Notes: a model not told the origin generated them from the letters alone. A stretch of DNA of 64,000 nucleotides from Nitrobacter winogradskyi (GCF_006539545.1 NZ_BJNF01000073.1:1-64000), one strand, 5' to 3'; counted from the first letter of the stretch, positions 47,619 through 56,942 are shown. Made by a program: numbers and translations.

Positions 47619-48335
47619 ATGCCTGATGAAACCACCTCACATACCGCACTGGTGCTGTTTTCCGGAGGCCAGGACTCCGCGACGTGCCTTGCGTGGGCGC
47701 TGCAACGGTTCGCGCGCGTCGAAACGCTGGGGTTCGATTACGGCCAGCGCCACGGCATCGAACTCGACTGCCGCGACAGGCTGCTCGCGGGCATGGCGTC
47801 CATTCGCCCGGATTGGGCGAAAAAACTCGGCGAAACCCACACGCTCGCCATTCCAACACTGGCGGAGATTTCCGATACGGCGTTGACCCGGAACGTCGCG
47901 ATCGAAGTAAGCGAGGGCGGATTGCCCAATACGTTCGTGCCGGGGCGCAATCTGGTGTTCCTGACTCTCGCGGCGGCACTGGCCTACAGGCGCGGCGTGA
48001 CGGATATCGTCGGCGGCATGTGCGAGACCGATTATTCCGGATATCCCGATTGTCGTGATGAAACCATCAGAGCCCTGCGCATCGCGCTCAATCTTGGAAT
48101 GGCCAGACAGTTCGAACTGCATACGCCGCTGATGCGGCTCGACAAGGGGGAAACCTGGTCGCTTGCGCATGAACTCGGTGGGACGGGGCTGGTCGATCTC
48201 ATCCGTGAACATTCGCACACCTGCTATCTCGGCGAGCGCGGTGCGCGGTACGCCTGGGGCTACGGCTGCGGCGAGTGCCCGGCGTGCGGGTTGCGCGCAA
48301 AAGGCTGGCGCGAATACGTGGCGCGGACCGCTTGA
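47619..48335 (+). CDS. queC: 7-cyano-7-deazaguanine synthase
   Basis: 238 residues. PP-loop ATP motif [18 protein letters not shown], the conserved [17 protein letters not shown], and a C-terminal zinc site [20 protein letters not shown]-type with four cysteines (CYL, CGECPAC). It makes preQ0 for queuosine in tRNA. The ATG at 47619 is chosen; the open frame extends upstream without family similarity. A preQ1 riboswitch was looked for in the gap and not recognised. Confidence 0.95.
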   Translation: MPDETTSHTALVLFSGGQDSATCLAWALQRFARVETLGFDYGQRHGIELDCRDRLLAGMASIRPDWAKKLGETHTLAIPTLAEISDTALTRNVAIEVSEGGLPNTFVPGRNLVFLTLAAALAYRRGVTDIVGGMCETDYSGYPDCRDETIRALRIALNLGMARQFELHTPLMRLDKGETWSLAHELGGTGLVDLIREHSHTCYLGERGARYAWGYGCGECPACGLRAKGWREYVARTA

Positions 48336-48455
48336 CCCCCGTCATGCGGCCGGACCGGACGGCGGCACGAAACCTGACGACTCCAACCGGCCGTCCGATT
48401 GGAAGCCGTCTGACGCGTTATAGTGTTGCAGTCGACTTGATGTCCGCGAGCGTGC

Positions 48456-48550
48456 TATAGCGTTTTCGAGCGAAGCATGTCCTCGGGCTTGACCCGAAGA
48501 TGGAATCCGGTTCGCGTGAAGAAAACGCGTCAAAACATAAAGACTCCGGA
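48456..48550 (+). repeat. Dispersed palindromic repeat, copy 10
   Basis: Forward long-centre copy with a GTCCTCGGGCTTGACCCGAAG hairpin and GGTTCGCGTGAAGAAAACGC. It lies in the 246-bp gap before the efflux cluster, and an open frame runs through it into the small upstream ORF. Confidence 0.85.
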
Positions 48551-48581
48551 CAACGAGTGCCGACTTGAGACGGGTGCGCTT

Positions 48582-48944
48582 TTGATCCTCACCGCAAACG
48601 ATGTCCGAACCTATTGCCTGCGCGCACTGCGTAGCAGGGTGGCGGTTGTGCTTCTGATCGTGACCTATCTATTGTCGGGCGCGTCGCATCATTGTTTCGA
48701 TATGAATGTGCCTGCGCCTGAAAGTCGGATCGTTCTCTCGATGACCTCGGCTCACATGGACAGCGACTCGCCGGGAGTACTCGCGGATCATCACTGTCAC
48801 GGATGCTTCCAGGTCTCGCTGCCCGATCCGCCGTTATTCTCTGTTGCGATCGAGCATCAAACCGCCGCCGTGCCCCGGGCGATGACGCAAGCCTCCGATC
48901 TTGTCCCCGGTATCGATACGCCACCACCGAAACTCCTGGGCTGA
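48582..48944 (+). CDS. Small His/Cys-containing membrane or exported protein ahead of the RND pump
   Basis: About 120 residues. A hydrophobic segment (VAVVLLIVTYLLSGASHHC) is followed by HHCFDMN, and later a DHHCHGCFQV cluster of three His and two Cys that could bind metal. It resembles, without certainty, the small DUF2946-like proteins that precede heavy-metal RND operons. The start is unclear: TTG at 48582 is proposed, but the frame is open to an ATG at 48477 inside repeat copy 10. It lies 53 bp before the porin gene in the same direction. Confidence 0.55.
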   Translation: MILTANDVRTYCLRALRSRVAVVLLIVTYLLSGASHHCFDMNVPAPESRIVLSMTSAHMDSDSPGVLADHHCHGCFQVSLPDPPLFSVAIEHQTAAVPRAMTQASDLVPGIDTPPPKLLG

Positions 48945-48997
48945 ACGCATTCACGGGCGCATCGACGTCCTGATTCCGTTATTCGCCAGGATCTTCC

Positions 48998-50269
48998 ATG
49001 CTATTAAAGTCCGCCGCGCATCTTGCGTGGGCGACGGTGCTGCTGATCAGCCCCTGGCTGATGGCGCCGTCGTATTCTCAAACGCTGACCTTGAGGGCCG
49101 CGCTTCAACGCGCTCTCGCTGCTAACCCGCGCTTGAACGCCGCCGGGCGCGATGTCGGCATCGCAACCGGCAGGGGTATCCAGGCCGGGATGCTTATAAA
49201 TCCCGAGGCATCCTATCAGCAGGATAACTCGCTTGGTTCCGGAAATTATCGCGGAACGCGGTCGGCGGAAACCACGCTCCAGATCAGCCAGTTGTTCGAG
49301 CTTTTCGGCAAGCGCGACGCGCGAATTGCCGTCGGCCGGGCCGGCGTGGAGACTGCGGTGATCCAGCGCAAGGCGGTTCGCCTTGAAGTCCTGTCCGAGA
49401 CGGCTGTCGCTTTTCTGAGCGTTCTCGGTGCCCAACGCAGGATCCAGATTCTGGACGAGCAGATCGCCGCGATCGATGCGTTGACGCCATTGCTGCAGCG
49501 GCGGGTGGAGGCTGGTGCGTCGTCATCCGCGGAGATCGGCCGGGCGGACGTCGCATCCGCATTGATGAAAGCAGACCGCGAGCGGCTTCGGGCGAGGCTT
49601 GCCAGCACCCGGCGCGAACTTGCCGCGTTGATGGGAGATACCTCCGCCAGATTCCAGTCCGTTGCGGGACGGTTGGACGACCTGGGCCGGCCTCCGTCTT
49701 TTCAGGCGGTGGTTGCCGCGATCGACGCGAATCCGCAGTTGATGCGTTGGACCGCCATCTATGCTCAGCGCAACGCCGAACTTCTGGTGGCACGGCTGAA
49801 GCCCTATCCCGACGTTCGCGTCAGCGCAGGTTGGCGTCATTTCAACACGACCAATGATGACGCCGTCATACTCTCGCTTTCGGTTCCCATCCCGGTATAC
49901 GACCAGAATCAGGGCAACATCCTTTCCGCGCAGGAAAACCTTGCAAAAACCAGAGCCGAACGGGAATCCAACCGCAACACGCTCATTGTGCTGGCAGGGC
50001 GCGCCTATGACTCCCTGCAAGGTTCGTTACGCGAACTGAAGGTGCTGCGCGAGGTTGCGATTCCGAAATCGCGCAGCGCAGCCGACGCGATCTTCGAAGG
50101 ATACGGGCAGGGGCGCTTTTCGTTGCTCGAAGTGCTCGATGCCCTGGCAAACGTCGCGCAGGCGCGCCTGCGTGAGCAGGAGGCGCAACAGAACTTTCAC
50201 GTCGGCGTCGCGACGATCGAAGGTCTCGTCGGCAATCCGTTCGCATTGGCGCGAGGAGTCCCTCGATGA
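48998..50269 (+). CDS. czcC: Heavy-metal RND outer membrane factor (CzcC-like)
   Basis: 423 residues. Signal peptide ending PSYSQ, then LTLRAALQRALAANPRLNAA, opening the first outer-membrane-efflux repeat; the second repeat starts near LGRPPSFQAVVAAIDANPQL. It forms the outer-membrane channel of the tripartite pump. The stop overlaps the czcB-like gene by four bases. This is a second TolC-type gene, distinct from the one at 23.9 kb. Confidence 0.88.
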   Translation: MLLKSAAHLAWATVLLISPWLMAPSYSQTLTLRAALQRALAANPRLNAAGRDVGIATGRGIQAGMLINPEASYQQDNSLGSGNYRGTRSAETTLQISQLFELFGKRDARIAVGRAGVETAVIQRKAVRLEVLSETAVAFLSVLGAQRRIQILDEQIAAIDALTPLLQRRVEAGASSSAEIGRADVASALMKADRERLRARLASTRRELAALMGDTSARFQSVAGRLDDLGRPPSFQAVVAAIDANPQLMRWTAIYAQRNAELLVARLKPYPDVRVSAGWRHFNTTNDDAVILSLSVPIPVYDQNQGNILSAQENLAKTRAERESNRNTLIVLAGRAYDSLQGSLRELKVLREVAIPKSRSAADAIFEGYGQGRFSLLEVLDALANVAQARLREQEAQQNFHVGVATIEGLVGNPFALARGVPR

Positions 50270-51255
50270 AGGCACTCACGATAATCATATTGGCTGTCGC
50301 GGTGCTTGCGGTCGCAGGGATCGGCTATCGCATGCTGGGTCTGACGGACCCCGATGTTCCCGCATTGCGTGAGGATCACGATCACACGATCAATGAGTTC
50401 AAGCGGGGGCATGTCGAGGAGGATGAGCATGGCGCCAAGCGCATCCTGATCAGCGACGTCAAACTTGCGGCCGCCGGGGCGGTGCTTGCCGAGGCCGGAG
50501 AGGTCACGCTCAGCGACACGCTATCGTTCAACGGCGTGTTGCGGGCCAATCAGGAGACTGTGGTTCAGGTTACGCCGCGGTTTCCGGGCATCGTCCGGTC
50601 GATCAGGAAAAGGATCGGGGACACCGTCGCAGGTAACGACCTGCTTGCATCGATCGAAAGCAACCAGAGTCTCACTGTTTACGATCTGAAAGCGCCGATC
50701 AGCGGGACCGTGATCGATCGCCAGATATCGCTCGGCGAGTATGCCTCGGAACAGAAGCCTGCCTTCGTAGTCGCGGACCTGTCGACGATCTGGGCTGATC
50801 TTTCGATCTATCGTCAGGACCTGAAACGGGTTCGGAGCGGTGATGAAGTGCTGATCGATCCGGATGACGGCGGCGCGGACATCAAGGGGCACATTTCCTA
50901 TGTCGCGCCGATCGGATCGATCGACACGCAGACAGCCATCGCCCGGATCGTCCTGACCAACACCGATGGACGCCTGCGTCCGGGCCTGTTCGTGACGGCC
51001 CGGCTTGTGCTGACAAAACGCAGCGTGCCGGTTGCCGTTCGCGCGGGAGCAATCCAGACGCTGGACAACAAGACCGTCGTTTTCGTCCGGGAGGACAAAG
51101 ACAAGATTGAGGCTCGTCCGGTCGAGGTCGGAGAATCCGATGCAAGGTTCGTGGAGATTCGAGCCGGCATGGCGGCGGGAGAGCCCTATGTCGCCGAAAA
51201 CAGCTTCGTTGTGAAAGCGGAGATGGGGAAGGGCGAGGGCGAGCATGGTCATTGA
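50266..51255 (+). CDS. czcB: Heavy-metal RND periplasmic adaptor (CzcB-like)
   Basis: 329 residues with an N-terminal membrane anchor (LTIIILAVAVLAVAGIGYRM) and a His/Asp/Glu-rich stretch soon after (REDHDHTINEFKRGHVEEDE). The lipoyl-like and barrel domains follow (VTPRFPGIVRSIRKRIGDTV; LKAPISGTVIDRQISLGEYA). It bridges the inner-membrane pump and outer channel. The C-terminal end (GEGEHGH) overlaps the pump gene by 11 bp. The acidic/His segment could sense or present metal, by inference. Confidence 0.88.
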   Translation: MKALTIIILAVAVLAVAGIGYRMLGLTDPDVPALREDHDHTINEFKRGHVEEDEHGAKRILISDVKLAAAGAVLAEAGEVTLSDTLSFNGVLRANQETVVQVTPRFPGIVRSIRKRIGDTVAGNDLLASIESNQSLTVYDLKAPISGTVIDRQISLGEYASEQKPAFVVADLSTIWADLSIYRQDLKRVRSGDEVLIDPDDGGADIKGHISYVAPIGSIDTQTAIARIVLTNTDGRLRPGLFVTARLVLTKRSVPVAVRAGAIQTLDNKTVVFVREDKDKIEARPVEVGESDARFVEIRAGMAAGEPYVAENSFVVKAEMGKGEGEHGH

Positions 51256-54200
51256 TGCAGTCCTTGCCTTCTCCATTCGCCAGCGATGGCTGATGATGCT
51301 GTTCGTGCTGGGGATCGGCGTCCTCGGAGCGTGGAATTTCACGAGGCTTCCCATCGATGCCGTACCTGACATCACGAACGTACAGGTCCAGATCAATACC
51401 CGCGCGCCGGGCTATTCGCCGCTGGAAACCGAACAGCGGATTACGTTTCCTGTCGAGACCGCGATGGGCGGTCTGCCGAAACTCGACTACACGCGATCGA
51501 GCTCACGCTACGGCCTGAGTCAGGTCACGGTCGTCTTTCTCGATGGCACCGACATCTATTTCGCGCGCCAGCTCGTCAACGAGCGCATCCAGCGCGTACG
51601 AGATCAATTGCCGCCCGGCGTCGAAGTCGCGATGGGGCCGGTGTCAACCGGCCTCGGCGAAATCTTCATGTATACCGTGGAAGCGAGGACGGGAGCCCGG
51701 ACGGCGGGAGGTGGCGAGTTTACGCCGAGCGACCTGCGCACCATTCAGGACTGGATCATCAAGCCGCAACTTCGCAACGTTCCCGGCGTGATCGAAGTCA
51801 ACACCATCGGCGGCTACGAGCGCCAGTTTCACGTGTTGCCGGATCCCGGACGCCTGATGGCCTACAATTTCGGGTTTCGCGACGTGATGACGGCGCTTGC
51901 CGCCAATAACGCCAACGTCGGCGCGGGCTACATCGAGCGCAACGGCGAACAATATCTCGTCCGCGCGCCGGGGCAGGTCGCCAACATCGCTGAAATTCAG
52001 GAGATCGTCATTGGTTCGCGCGGGGGCATTCCCGTTCGTATCCGTGACGTGGCGAGTGTGAAGGAGGGCAGGGATCTCAGGACCGGCGCAGCCACGATGG
52101 ACGGGAAGGAAACCGTGCTCGGTACGGCTATGCTGCTTATCGGAGAGAACAGTCGCGCCGTCGCAAGACAGGTAGCTGCAAAGCTCGACGAGATCGTCAG
52201 GTCCTTGCCTGAAGGCGTGATCACGCGGACCGTCTACGATCGGACCGTCCTGGTCGATGCGACCATCAGGACCGTCCAGAAAAACCTGATCGAAGGCGCG
52301 CTTCTCGTCATCGCGGTTCTGTTCCTTATCCTCGGCAACATTCGCGCGGCGATCGTGACGGCGTGCGTGATCCCGCTTTCCATGCTCTTCACCATCACGG
52401 GGATGGTCGAAACGAAAGTCAGCGCCAATCTCATGAGTCTCGGCGCCATTGATTTCGGTATCATCGTCGATGGCGCCGTCATCATCGTCGAGAACTGCCT
52501 GCGGCTTCTTGCTGAAGAGCAGCGGAGGAAGGGCCGGATTCTAGCGCTCAATGAGCGGTTGCAGACTATCCTCGATGGATCCAGCGAAGTCATCAAGCCA
52601 AGCCTGTTCGGTACGATGATCATCGCGGTTGTGTACCTGCCGGTGCTGACCCTTACGGGCATTGAAGGAAAAATGTTCACGCCGATGGCGCTCACGGTAC
52701 TGATGGCGTTGCTGGGCGCCGCGATTTTCTCCGTGACGTTCGTGCCGGCGGCGGTCGCGATCGTCGTCACCGGCAAGGTCTCCGAAAAGGAGAACATCTT
52801 CATGCGCGGAGCAAAGCAGGTTTATCTGCCATTGCTTGATGGTGCGATCCGGTATCGGCACATGGTTGTGGCCGTCGCCGTGGTCATCGTCCTCGCCAGC
52901 GGAGTGGCGGCGACGCGCATGGGTGGCGAATTCATTCCGTCACTCGATGAGGGAGATATCGCGATCGCCGCGATCCGGATACCCGGGACCAGCCTGACGC
53001 AATCGCTTGACCTTCAGATGGCGCTTGAGAGGCGAATAAAACAGCTACCCGAGGTGAAGGACTTCTTCGCGCGAACCGGCACGGCGGAGGTCGCCACCGA
53101 TGCCATGCCGCCGTCGATCTCGGACGGCTACGTCATGTTGAAGCCGCGCCAGGAGTGGCCTGATCCGTCGAAGCCGAAGTCCGATCTGGTGGAGGAAATT
53201 GAAGTCGCCGCGAATGAAATTCCGGGCAGCAGCTTTGAAATCTCGCAACCGATTCAGCTGCGCGTCAACGAATTGATTTCAGGCGTGCGGAGCGACCTCG
53301 GCATCAAGATCTTCGGCGACGACATGGATATTCTGCTGGGGGCGGCGGAGCAGGTGAGGGACGTCATCAGGGGCATTGCTGGCGCGAGCGACGTGAAGGC
53401 CGAGCAGGTGTCGGGACTGCCAATTCTGACGGTCAAGCTCGATCGTCAGGCGCTGTCGCGCTACGGCCTCAGCATCGCCGACGTCCAGAACGTCGTGGAG
53501 ATCGCCATCGGCGGCAAGAGTGCCGGGAAGCTGTTCGAGGGCGACCGGCGTTTCGATATCGTCGTTCGGCTTCCCGAAAGCCTGAGGGGCCGTTTGGAAT
53601 CGATCCGCGCCATTTCCATTCCGCTGCCTTCAGCCGGGATCGCGGCAGCGGAGGCGACGAAGGTGGCGTGGGCGACGCCGCCGGTGCAGATGCGTTACGT
53701 GCCGCTGTCTTCGGTCGCTGCCGTGGATGTCGCGCCGGGCCCCAATCAGATCAGTCGCGAGAATGGCAAGCGTCGCATCGTCGTTACCGCCAACGTTCGT
53801 GAACGCGACCTTGGGTCATTCGTGGCTGACGCGCAGCACGCCGTTGCGGAAAAGGTCAGGCTGCCGCCGGGATACTGGATCGGCTGGGGAGGGCAGTTCG
53901 AGCAGCTCGTTTCGGCCACCCAGCGGTTGACCATTGTGGTGCCGGTCGCGCTGGTGCTCGTGCTGCTGCTGTTGTTCATGAGCTTCGGATCGGTCGCTGA
54001 TGCGTTGCTGGTCTTCAGCGGCGTGCCGCTAGCCCTGACCGGCGGCGTGCTGGCGCTGCTGCTGCGCGGCCTGCCGCTCTCGATCAGCGCCGGGGTGGGT
54101 TTCATAGCGCTGTCCGGTGTCGCGGTGCTGAACGGCATGGTCATCGTCGCGTTCATCGAGCGGCTACGGCGCGAGGGAAAGTCGGTGTGGGATGCCGTGC

Positions 54201-54430
54201 ATCAGGGCGCATCGACCCGGCTGCGTCCGGTTCTGATGACGGCGCTAGTCGCCTCGCTGGGGTTCGTTCCGATGGCGATCGCGACCGGGGCTGGAGCGGA
54301 AGTCCAGCGGCCATTGGCGACGGTCGTGATCGGCGGCATCGTCTCGTCCACCATCCTTACGCTGCTGGTGCTGCCGGCGTTATATATCCTGTTCCGGAAA
54401 GATTCCGACCCAGAGCATTATCGCTTCTGA
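51245..54430 (+). CDS. czcA: Heavy-metal RND efflux pump (CzcA-like)
   Basis: 1061 residues, typical of the HME-RND family. There are 12 membrane helices in two halves, with two large periplasmic loops. Helix 4 carries the proton-relay motif SLGAIDFGIIVDGAVIIVEN (about residues 398-416) with two Asp and a Glu. The stretch around TGTAEVATDAMPPSISDGYV is characteristic of the CzcA branch (Zn/Co/Cd) more than CusA, but the ion is not settled by sequence. No adjacent metal regulator (CzcRS, MerR or ArsR) is seen. Confidence 0.93.
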   Translation: MVIDAVLAFSIRQRWLMMLFVLGIGVLGAWNFTRLPIDAVPDITNVQVQINTRAPGYSPLETEQRITFPVETAMGGLPKLDYTRSSSRYGLSQVTVVFLDGTDIYFARQLVNERIQRVRDQLPPGVEVAMGPVSTGLGEIFMYTVEARTGARTAGGGEFTPSDLRTIQDWIIKPQLRNVPGVIEVNTIGGYERQFHVLPDPGRLMAYNFGFRDVMTALAANNANVGAGYIERNGEQYLVRAPGQVANIAEIQEIVIGSRGGIPVRIRDVASVKEGRDLRTGAATMDGKETVLGTAMLLIGENSRAVARQVAAKLDEIVRSLPEGVITRTVYDRTVLVDATIRTVQKNLIEGALLVIAVLFLILGNIRAAIVTACVIPLSMLFTITGMVETKVSANLMSLGAIDFGIIVDGAVIIVENCLRLLAEEQRRKGRILALNERLQTILDGSSEVIKPSLFGTMIIAVVYLPVLTLTGIEGKMFTPMALTVLMALLGAAIFSVTFVPAAVAIVVTGKVSEKENIFMRGAKQVYLPLLDGAIRYRHMVVAVAVVIVLASGVAATRMGGEFIPSLDEGDIAIAAIRIPGTSLTQSLDLQMALERRIKQLPEVKDFFARTGTAEVATDAMPPSISDGYVMLKPRQEWPDPSKPKSDLVEEIEVAANEIPGSSFEISQPIQLRVNELISGVRSDLGIKIFGDDMDILLGAAEQVRDVIRGIAGASDVKAEQVSGLPILTVKLDRQALSRYGLSIADVQNVVEIAIGGKSAGKLFEGDRRFDIVVRLPESLRGRLESIRAISIPLPSAGIAAAEATKVAWATPPVQMRYVPLSSVAAVDVAPGPNQISRENGKRRIVVTANVRERDLGSFVADAQHAVAEKVRLPPGYWIGWGGQFEQLVSATQRLTIVVPVALVLVLLLLFMSFGSVADALLVFSGVPLALTGGVLALLLRGLPLSISAGVGFIALSGVAVLNGMVIVAFIERLRREGKSVWDAVHQGASTRLRPVLMTALVASLGFVPMAIATGAGAEVQRPLATVVIGGIVSSTILTLLVLPALYILFRKDSDPEHYRF

Positions 54431-54506
54431 TTGAATCACAGGACGGGTGACTGGTGCCGGTGTCCCGCGCCCGGGTTGGAGGCGGGCGCGGGCGTATCAA
54501 AACGGC

Positions 54507-54851
54507 CTATCGCGCGCCTTCGACCGAATCTACTGCGTCGAGTACTCTTGCCGAAAAGACGACGGCGGCCCCGGTGTTCATTGCGACAGCAACACCGAGC
54601 GCCTCTGCAATCTCTTCGCGCGTCGCACCTTCCTGCACCGCCTTTGCCGAGTGAACGGCGATACAGCCATCGCAGCGCGTCGTGACCGCGACGGCAAGCG
54701 AAATAAGCTCGCGCGTTTTTTCATCAAGATGCCCGGTCTTTGCGCCCGCGCCGCCGGCCATACGATAGGCATCGACGGTGTCAGGTGAAAGTTTGCGCAG
54801 TTCGCCGACGCGTGACGACAACTTGTTCCTAACACTAGCCCAATCAAGCAT
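54507..54851 (-). CDS. Carboxymuconolactone decarboxylase family protein (AhpD-like)
   Basis: 114 residues, all helical. The CxxC motif sits in VTTRCDGCIAVHSAKAVQEG with the following His, the AhpD-type redox/proton relay. GATREEIAEALGVAVAMNTG is the second conserved block. Such small CMD proteins often reduce peroxides or act on quinones. It is divergent from the TetR gene at 55132, a common repressor-target arrangement, with a candidate operator between them. Confidence 0.87.
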   Translation of the reverse strand: MLDWASVRNKLSSRVGELRKLSPDTVDAYRMAGGAGAKTGHLDEKTRELISLAVAVTTRCDGCIAVHSAKAVQEGATREEIAEALGVAVAMNTGAAVVFSARVLDAVDSVEGAR

Positions 54852-54971
54852 ACACTATCTCCGTCAGTTAATGTTCGATGCTTCCTCCGAGGATAACGGA
54901 ACGACCTCATTACAGATCCGTTCCTAAATGCTCCTCGTTTCTTCGAGGCCGCCAATGTCTTCATTCGAAGC

Positions 54972-54991
54972 TAGACAGACAAGTCTGTTCA
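54972..54991. promoter_or_regulatory. Candidate TetR-family operator between the CMD and tetR genes
   Basis: TAGACAGACAAGTCTGTTCA contains a perfect ACAGAC-AA-GTCTGT inverted repeat roughly midway in the 280-bp divergent gap. It resembles the TAGACxxx...xxxGTCTA sites bound by many TetR-family repressors. Inference only. Confidence 0.4.
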
Positions 54992-55131
54992 AGCTATCGC
55001 ATCGTTTGCTCCTGTCAACTTTGTTCTACGATCGAACCTCACAAGGTGTTGATCATTTCACGCAGAAAGAGAAGAGTGTTCGTGCAGCAATGGCTTGCAA
55101 CTTATGCGCCAGCATTGATCTGGAGGATTGG

Positions 55132-55782
55132 ATGGGAAAAGGACTGACTACTAATAAGGTAGAACTCTCGCCTCGCGCAGGTCGCGGCAGGCTGCATTTT
55201 GACAGATCAAAGCGTCGAGCGCTTGGGGTGAGGGAGCGCGTACTCGCTACGGCTGACAATCTTTTCTTTAACGAAGGAATTCATGAAACGGGTATTAATA
55301 AACTGATTGATCAGGCTGGTGTCGCGAAAGCCTCATTCTATTCCACCTTTGCAAGCAAAGATGATCTCGTGGAGGCCTGTCTTGAATCGCGTCACAAAGC
55401 CTCTCTCGTGCGACTACGGAAAATAGAAAGCCAGACTGCATCGTTAGAAACAAAAATCGGCGACGTGTTTGATTTGTTGGTGGAAGCTGCGTCGAAATCG
55501 ACCTTCCGAGGTTGCATATTTGTGGTTGCCGCAATTGAACAGCATGGTCGAAACTTGCCCGCGTTTCGATGGGTTCGAATTCACAAGTTAGCGGTGCGCG
55601 ATACTTTCGTACGGATGCTTATCTCCGCGGGAGTCAATTCGGCAAGAGAAATTGCTGAGCAGCTTTCCATCATCTATGATGGCAGTTTGGTCACTGCGGC
55701 GGTTAGGCCTAGGTCTGGTGCGATTCAACGAGCGCGCTTTATGGCGATCTCGCTGATCCGTAGCAGGTCGTCGGCTCCTTAA
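55132..55782 (+). CDS. TetR/AcrR-family transcriptional regulator
   Basis: 216 residues. The N-terminal HTH reads VRERVLATADNLFFNEGIHE, then TGINKLIDQAGVAKASFYST and FASKDDLVEACLESR, the canonical TetR DNA-binding domain. The C-terminal ligand domain is helical and has one cysteine (RGCIFV). GGAGG sits five bases before the ATG. Base composition is more AT-rich than its neighbours, suggesting recent acquisition. It probably represses itself and the divergent CMD gene. Confidence 0.88.
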   Translation: MGKGLTTNKVELSPRAGRGRLHFDRSKRRALGVRERVLATADNLFFNEGIHETGINKLIDQAGVAKASFYSTFASKDDLVEACLESRHKASLVRLRKIESQTASLETKIGDVFDLLVEAASKSTFRGCIFVVAAIEQHGRNLPAFRWVRIHKLAVRDTFVRMLISAGVNSAREIAEQLSIIYDGSLVTAAVRPRSGAIQRARFMAISLIRSRSSAP

Positions 55783-55824
55783 ATTTCAAACTAGAGCATC
55801 TTTGATGAACGCCCCTTCATTCTG

Positions 55825-56230
55825 GGGTTCATCAAGGCGACGCCGGACATCACGCTTGCCGAGATCGGGGAGCGCCTTGCTAGCGATCGTGGCGTGGAGG
55901 CTGCGCCGTCGACGGTCTGGCTGTTTCTCGACCGGCGCGGCATCACGTTCAAAAAAAGACGGCGCATGCCGCCGAGCAGCAGCGGCCCGATGTCCTTCGC
56001 CGCCGCATAGATTGTTCGAGGGCCAGTTCGATCTCGATCCTGAGAAGCTGATCTTCATCGACGAGACCACGGTATCCACGAAGATGGCGCGGCTGCGAGG
56101 GCTAGCACCTTGCGGCGAGCGATACCGGGCGGCCGTTCCTCATGGCCATTGGAAGACGACCACCTTCACCGTTGGCCTGCGACTGTCCGGCGTGGCGGAG
56201 CCGATGCTGCTCGACGGCCCGATGAACGTG
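55825..56230 (+). pseudogene. IS630-family transposase remnant
   Basis: Pieces of an IS630 transposase lie in successive frames: ATPDITLAEIGERLASDRGV and STVWLFLDRRGITFKK, then the block FEGQFDLDPEKLIFIDETTV in another frame, then RYRAAVPHGHWKTTTFTVGL. At least two frameshifts and a lost C-terminus (nothing after LDGPMN) make it inactive. It fills most of the 582-bp gene-free stretch 55783-56364. Confidence 0.85.
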
Positions 56231-56364
56231 AGTGATAAAATTAAACGCGGGCGACAATCCGCTCAGGTCGCGCTGCTCGTCGTATAATTCGCATAAGGTA
56301 TATTATGGAATATTATTGGTGATATTTCGCCGTCGGACTTTTAATCGAAGGATCAGAGGCTTAT

Positions 56365-56691
56365 TCAGATTTCGCGCGGCCCGAACAGGATGACCACGGC
56401 TCCTATAAGGCAGATCAGCGCGCCAGTGAGATCCCACCTGTCCGGCTCAATGCCTTCCACGGACCAGAGCCAGCCAAGCGACGCGGCGATGTAAATGCCG
56501 CCATAAGCGGCGTAGGCGCGCCCCGCCGCTTCGCTGTCGACCAATGTCAGCAGATAAGCGAACAGCGTCAGGGAAGCCATTCCCGGCACGAGCCACCAAA
56601 CCGACTTCCCAAGACGCAACCAGGCCCAGAATGCGAAGCAACCGGCGATTTCCGCGATGGCGGCGCCAACATATGCAGCAGGTGTGATCAC
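56365..56691 (-). CDS. YnfA family small membrane protein
   Basis: 108 residues, four hydrophobic helices, with the YnfA signature [20 protein letters not shown] and [20 protein letters not shown]. YnfA resembles small multidrug resistance transporters in size and layout; function is largely unproven. A 10-bp palindrome lies about 105 bp upstream of its start. Confidence 0.9.
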   Translation of the reverse strand: MITPAAYVGAAIAEIAGCFAFWAWLRLGKSVWWLVPGMASLTLFAYLLTLVDSEAAGRAYAAYGGIYIAASLGWLWSVEGIEPDRWDLTGALICLIGAVVILFGPREI

Positions 56692-56795
56692 TTCGTTCCG
56701 AGTTGCTGTGCGGCTGTTTCCGGTCCTCTCCGAAGGAACGCGTGTCGGGAGCGGGCGTCGATCCGGTCATGATGTCGATAAGATGCCGCGTAAAT

Positions 56796-56805
56796 ATATC
56801 GATAT
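56796..56805. promoter_or_regulatory. AT-rich palindrome upstream of ynfA
   Basis: ATATCGATAT is a perfect palindrome within TAAATATATCGATATTTCAT, an AT-rich patch in GC-rich DNA. ArsR/SmtB-type metalloregulators often bind such sites. There is no adjacent arsR gene. It lies in the 251-bp gap 56692-56942, which shows no gene. Confidence 0.3.
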
Positions 56806-56942
56806 TTCATCGGTGCTTGGCGGAGTTTTCTGAGAGCAGCGGTGAGGTCGATCTTTCAGTCCGAGAACGGGATTCCCTCGCAGGATAACACACGCGGAGC
56901 GCTCGCTTTCCTCCGGTAAGGGACATCTCTCGCTTGCCCCCA

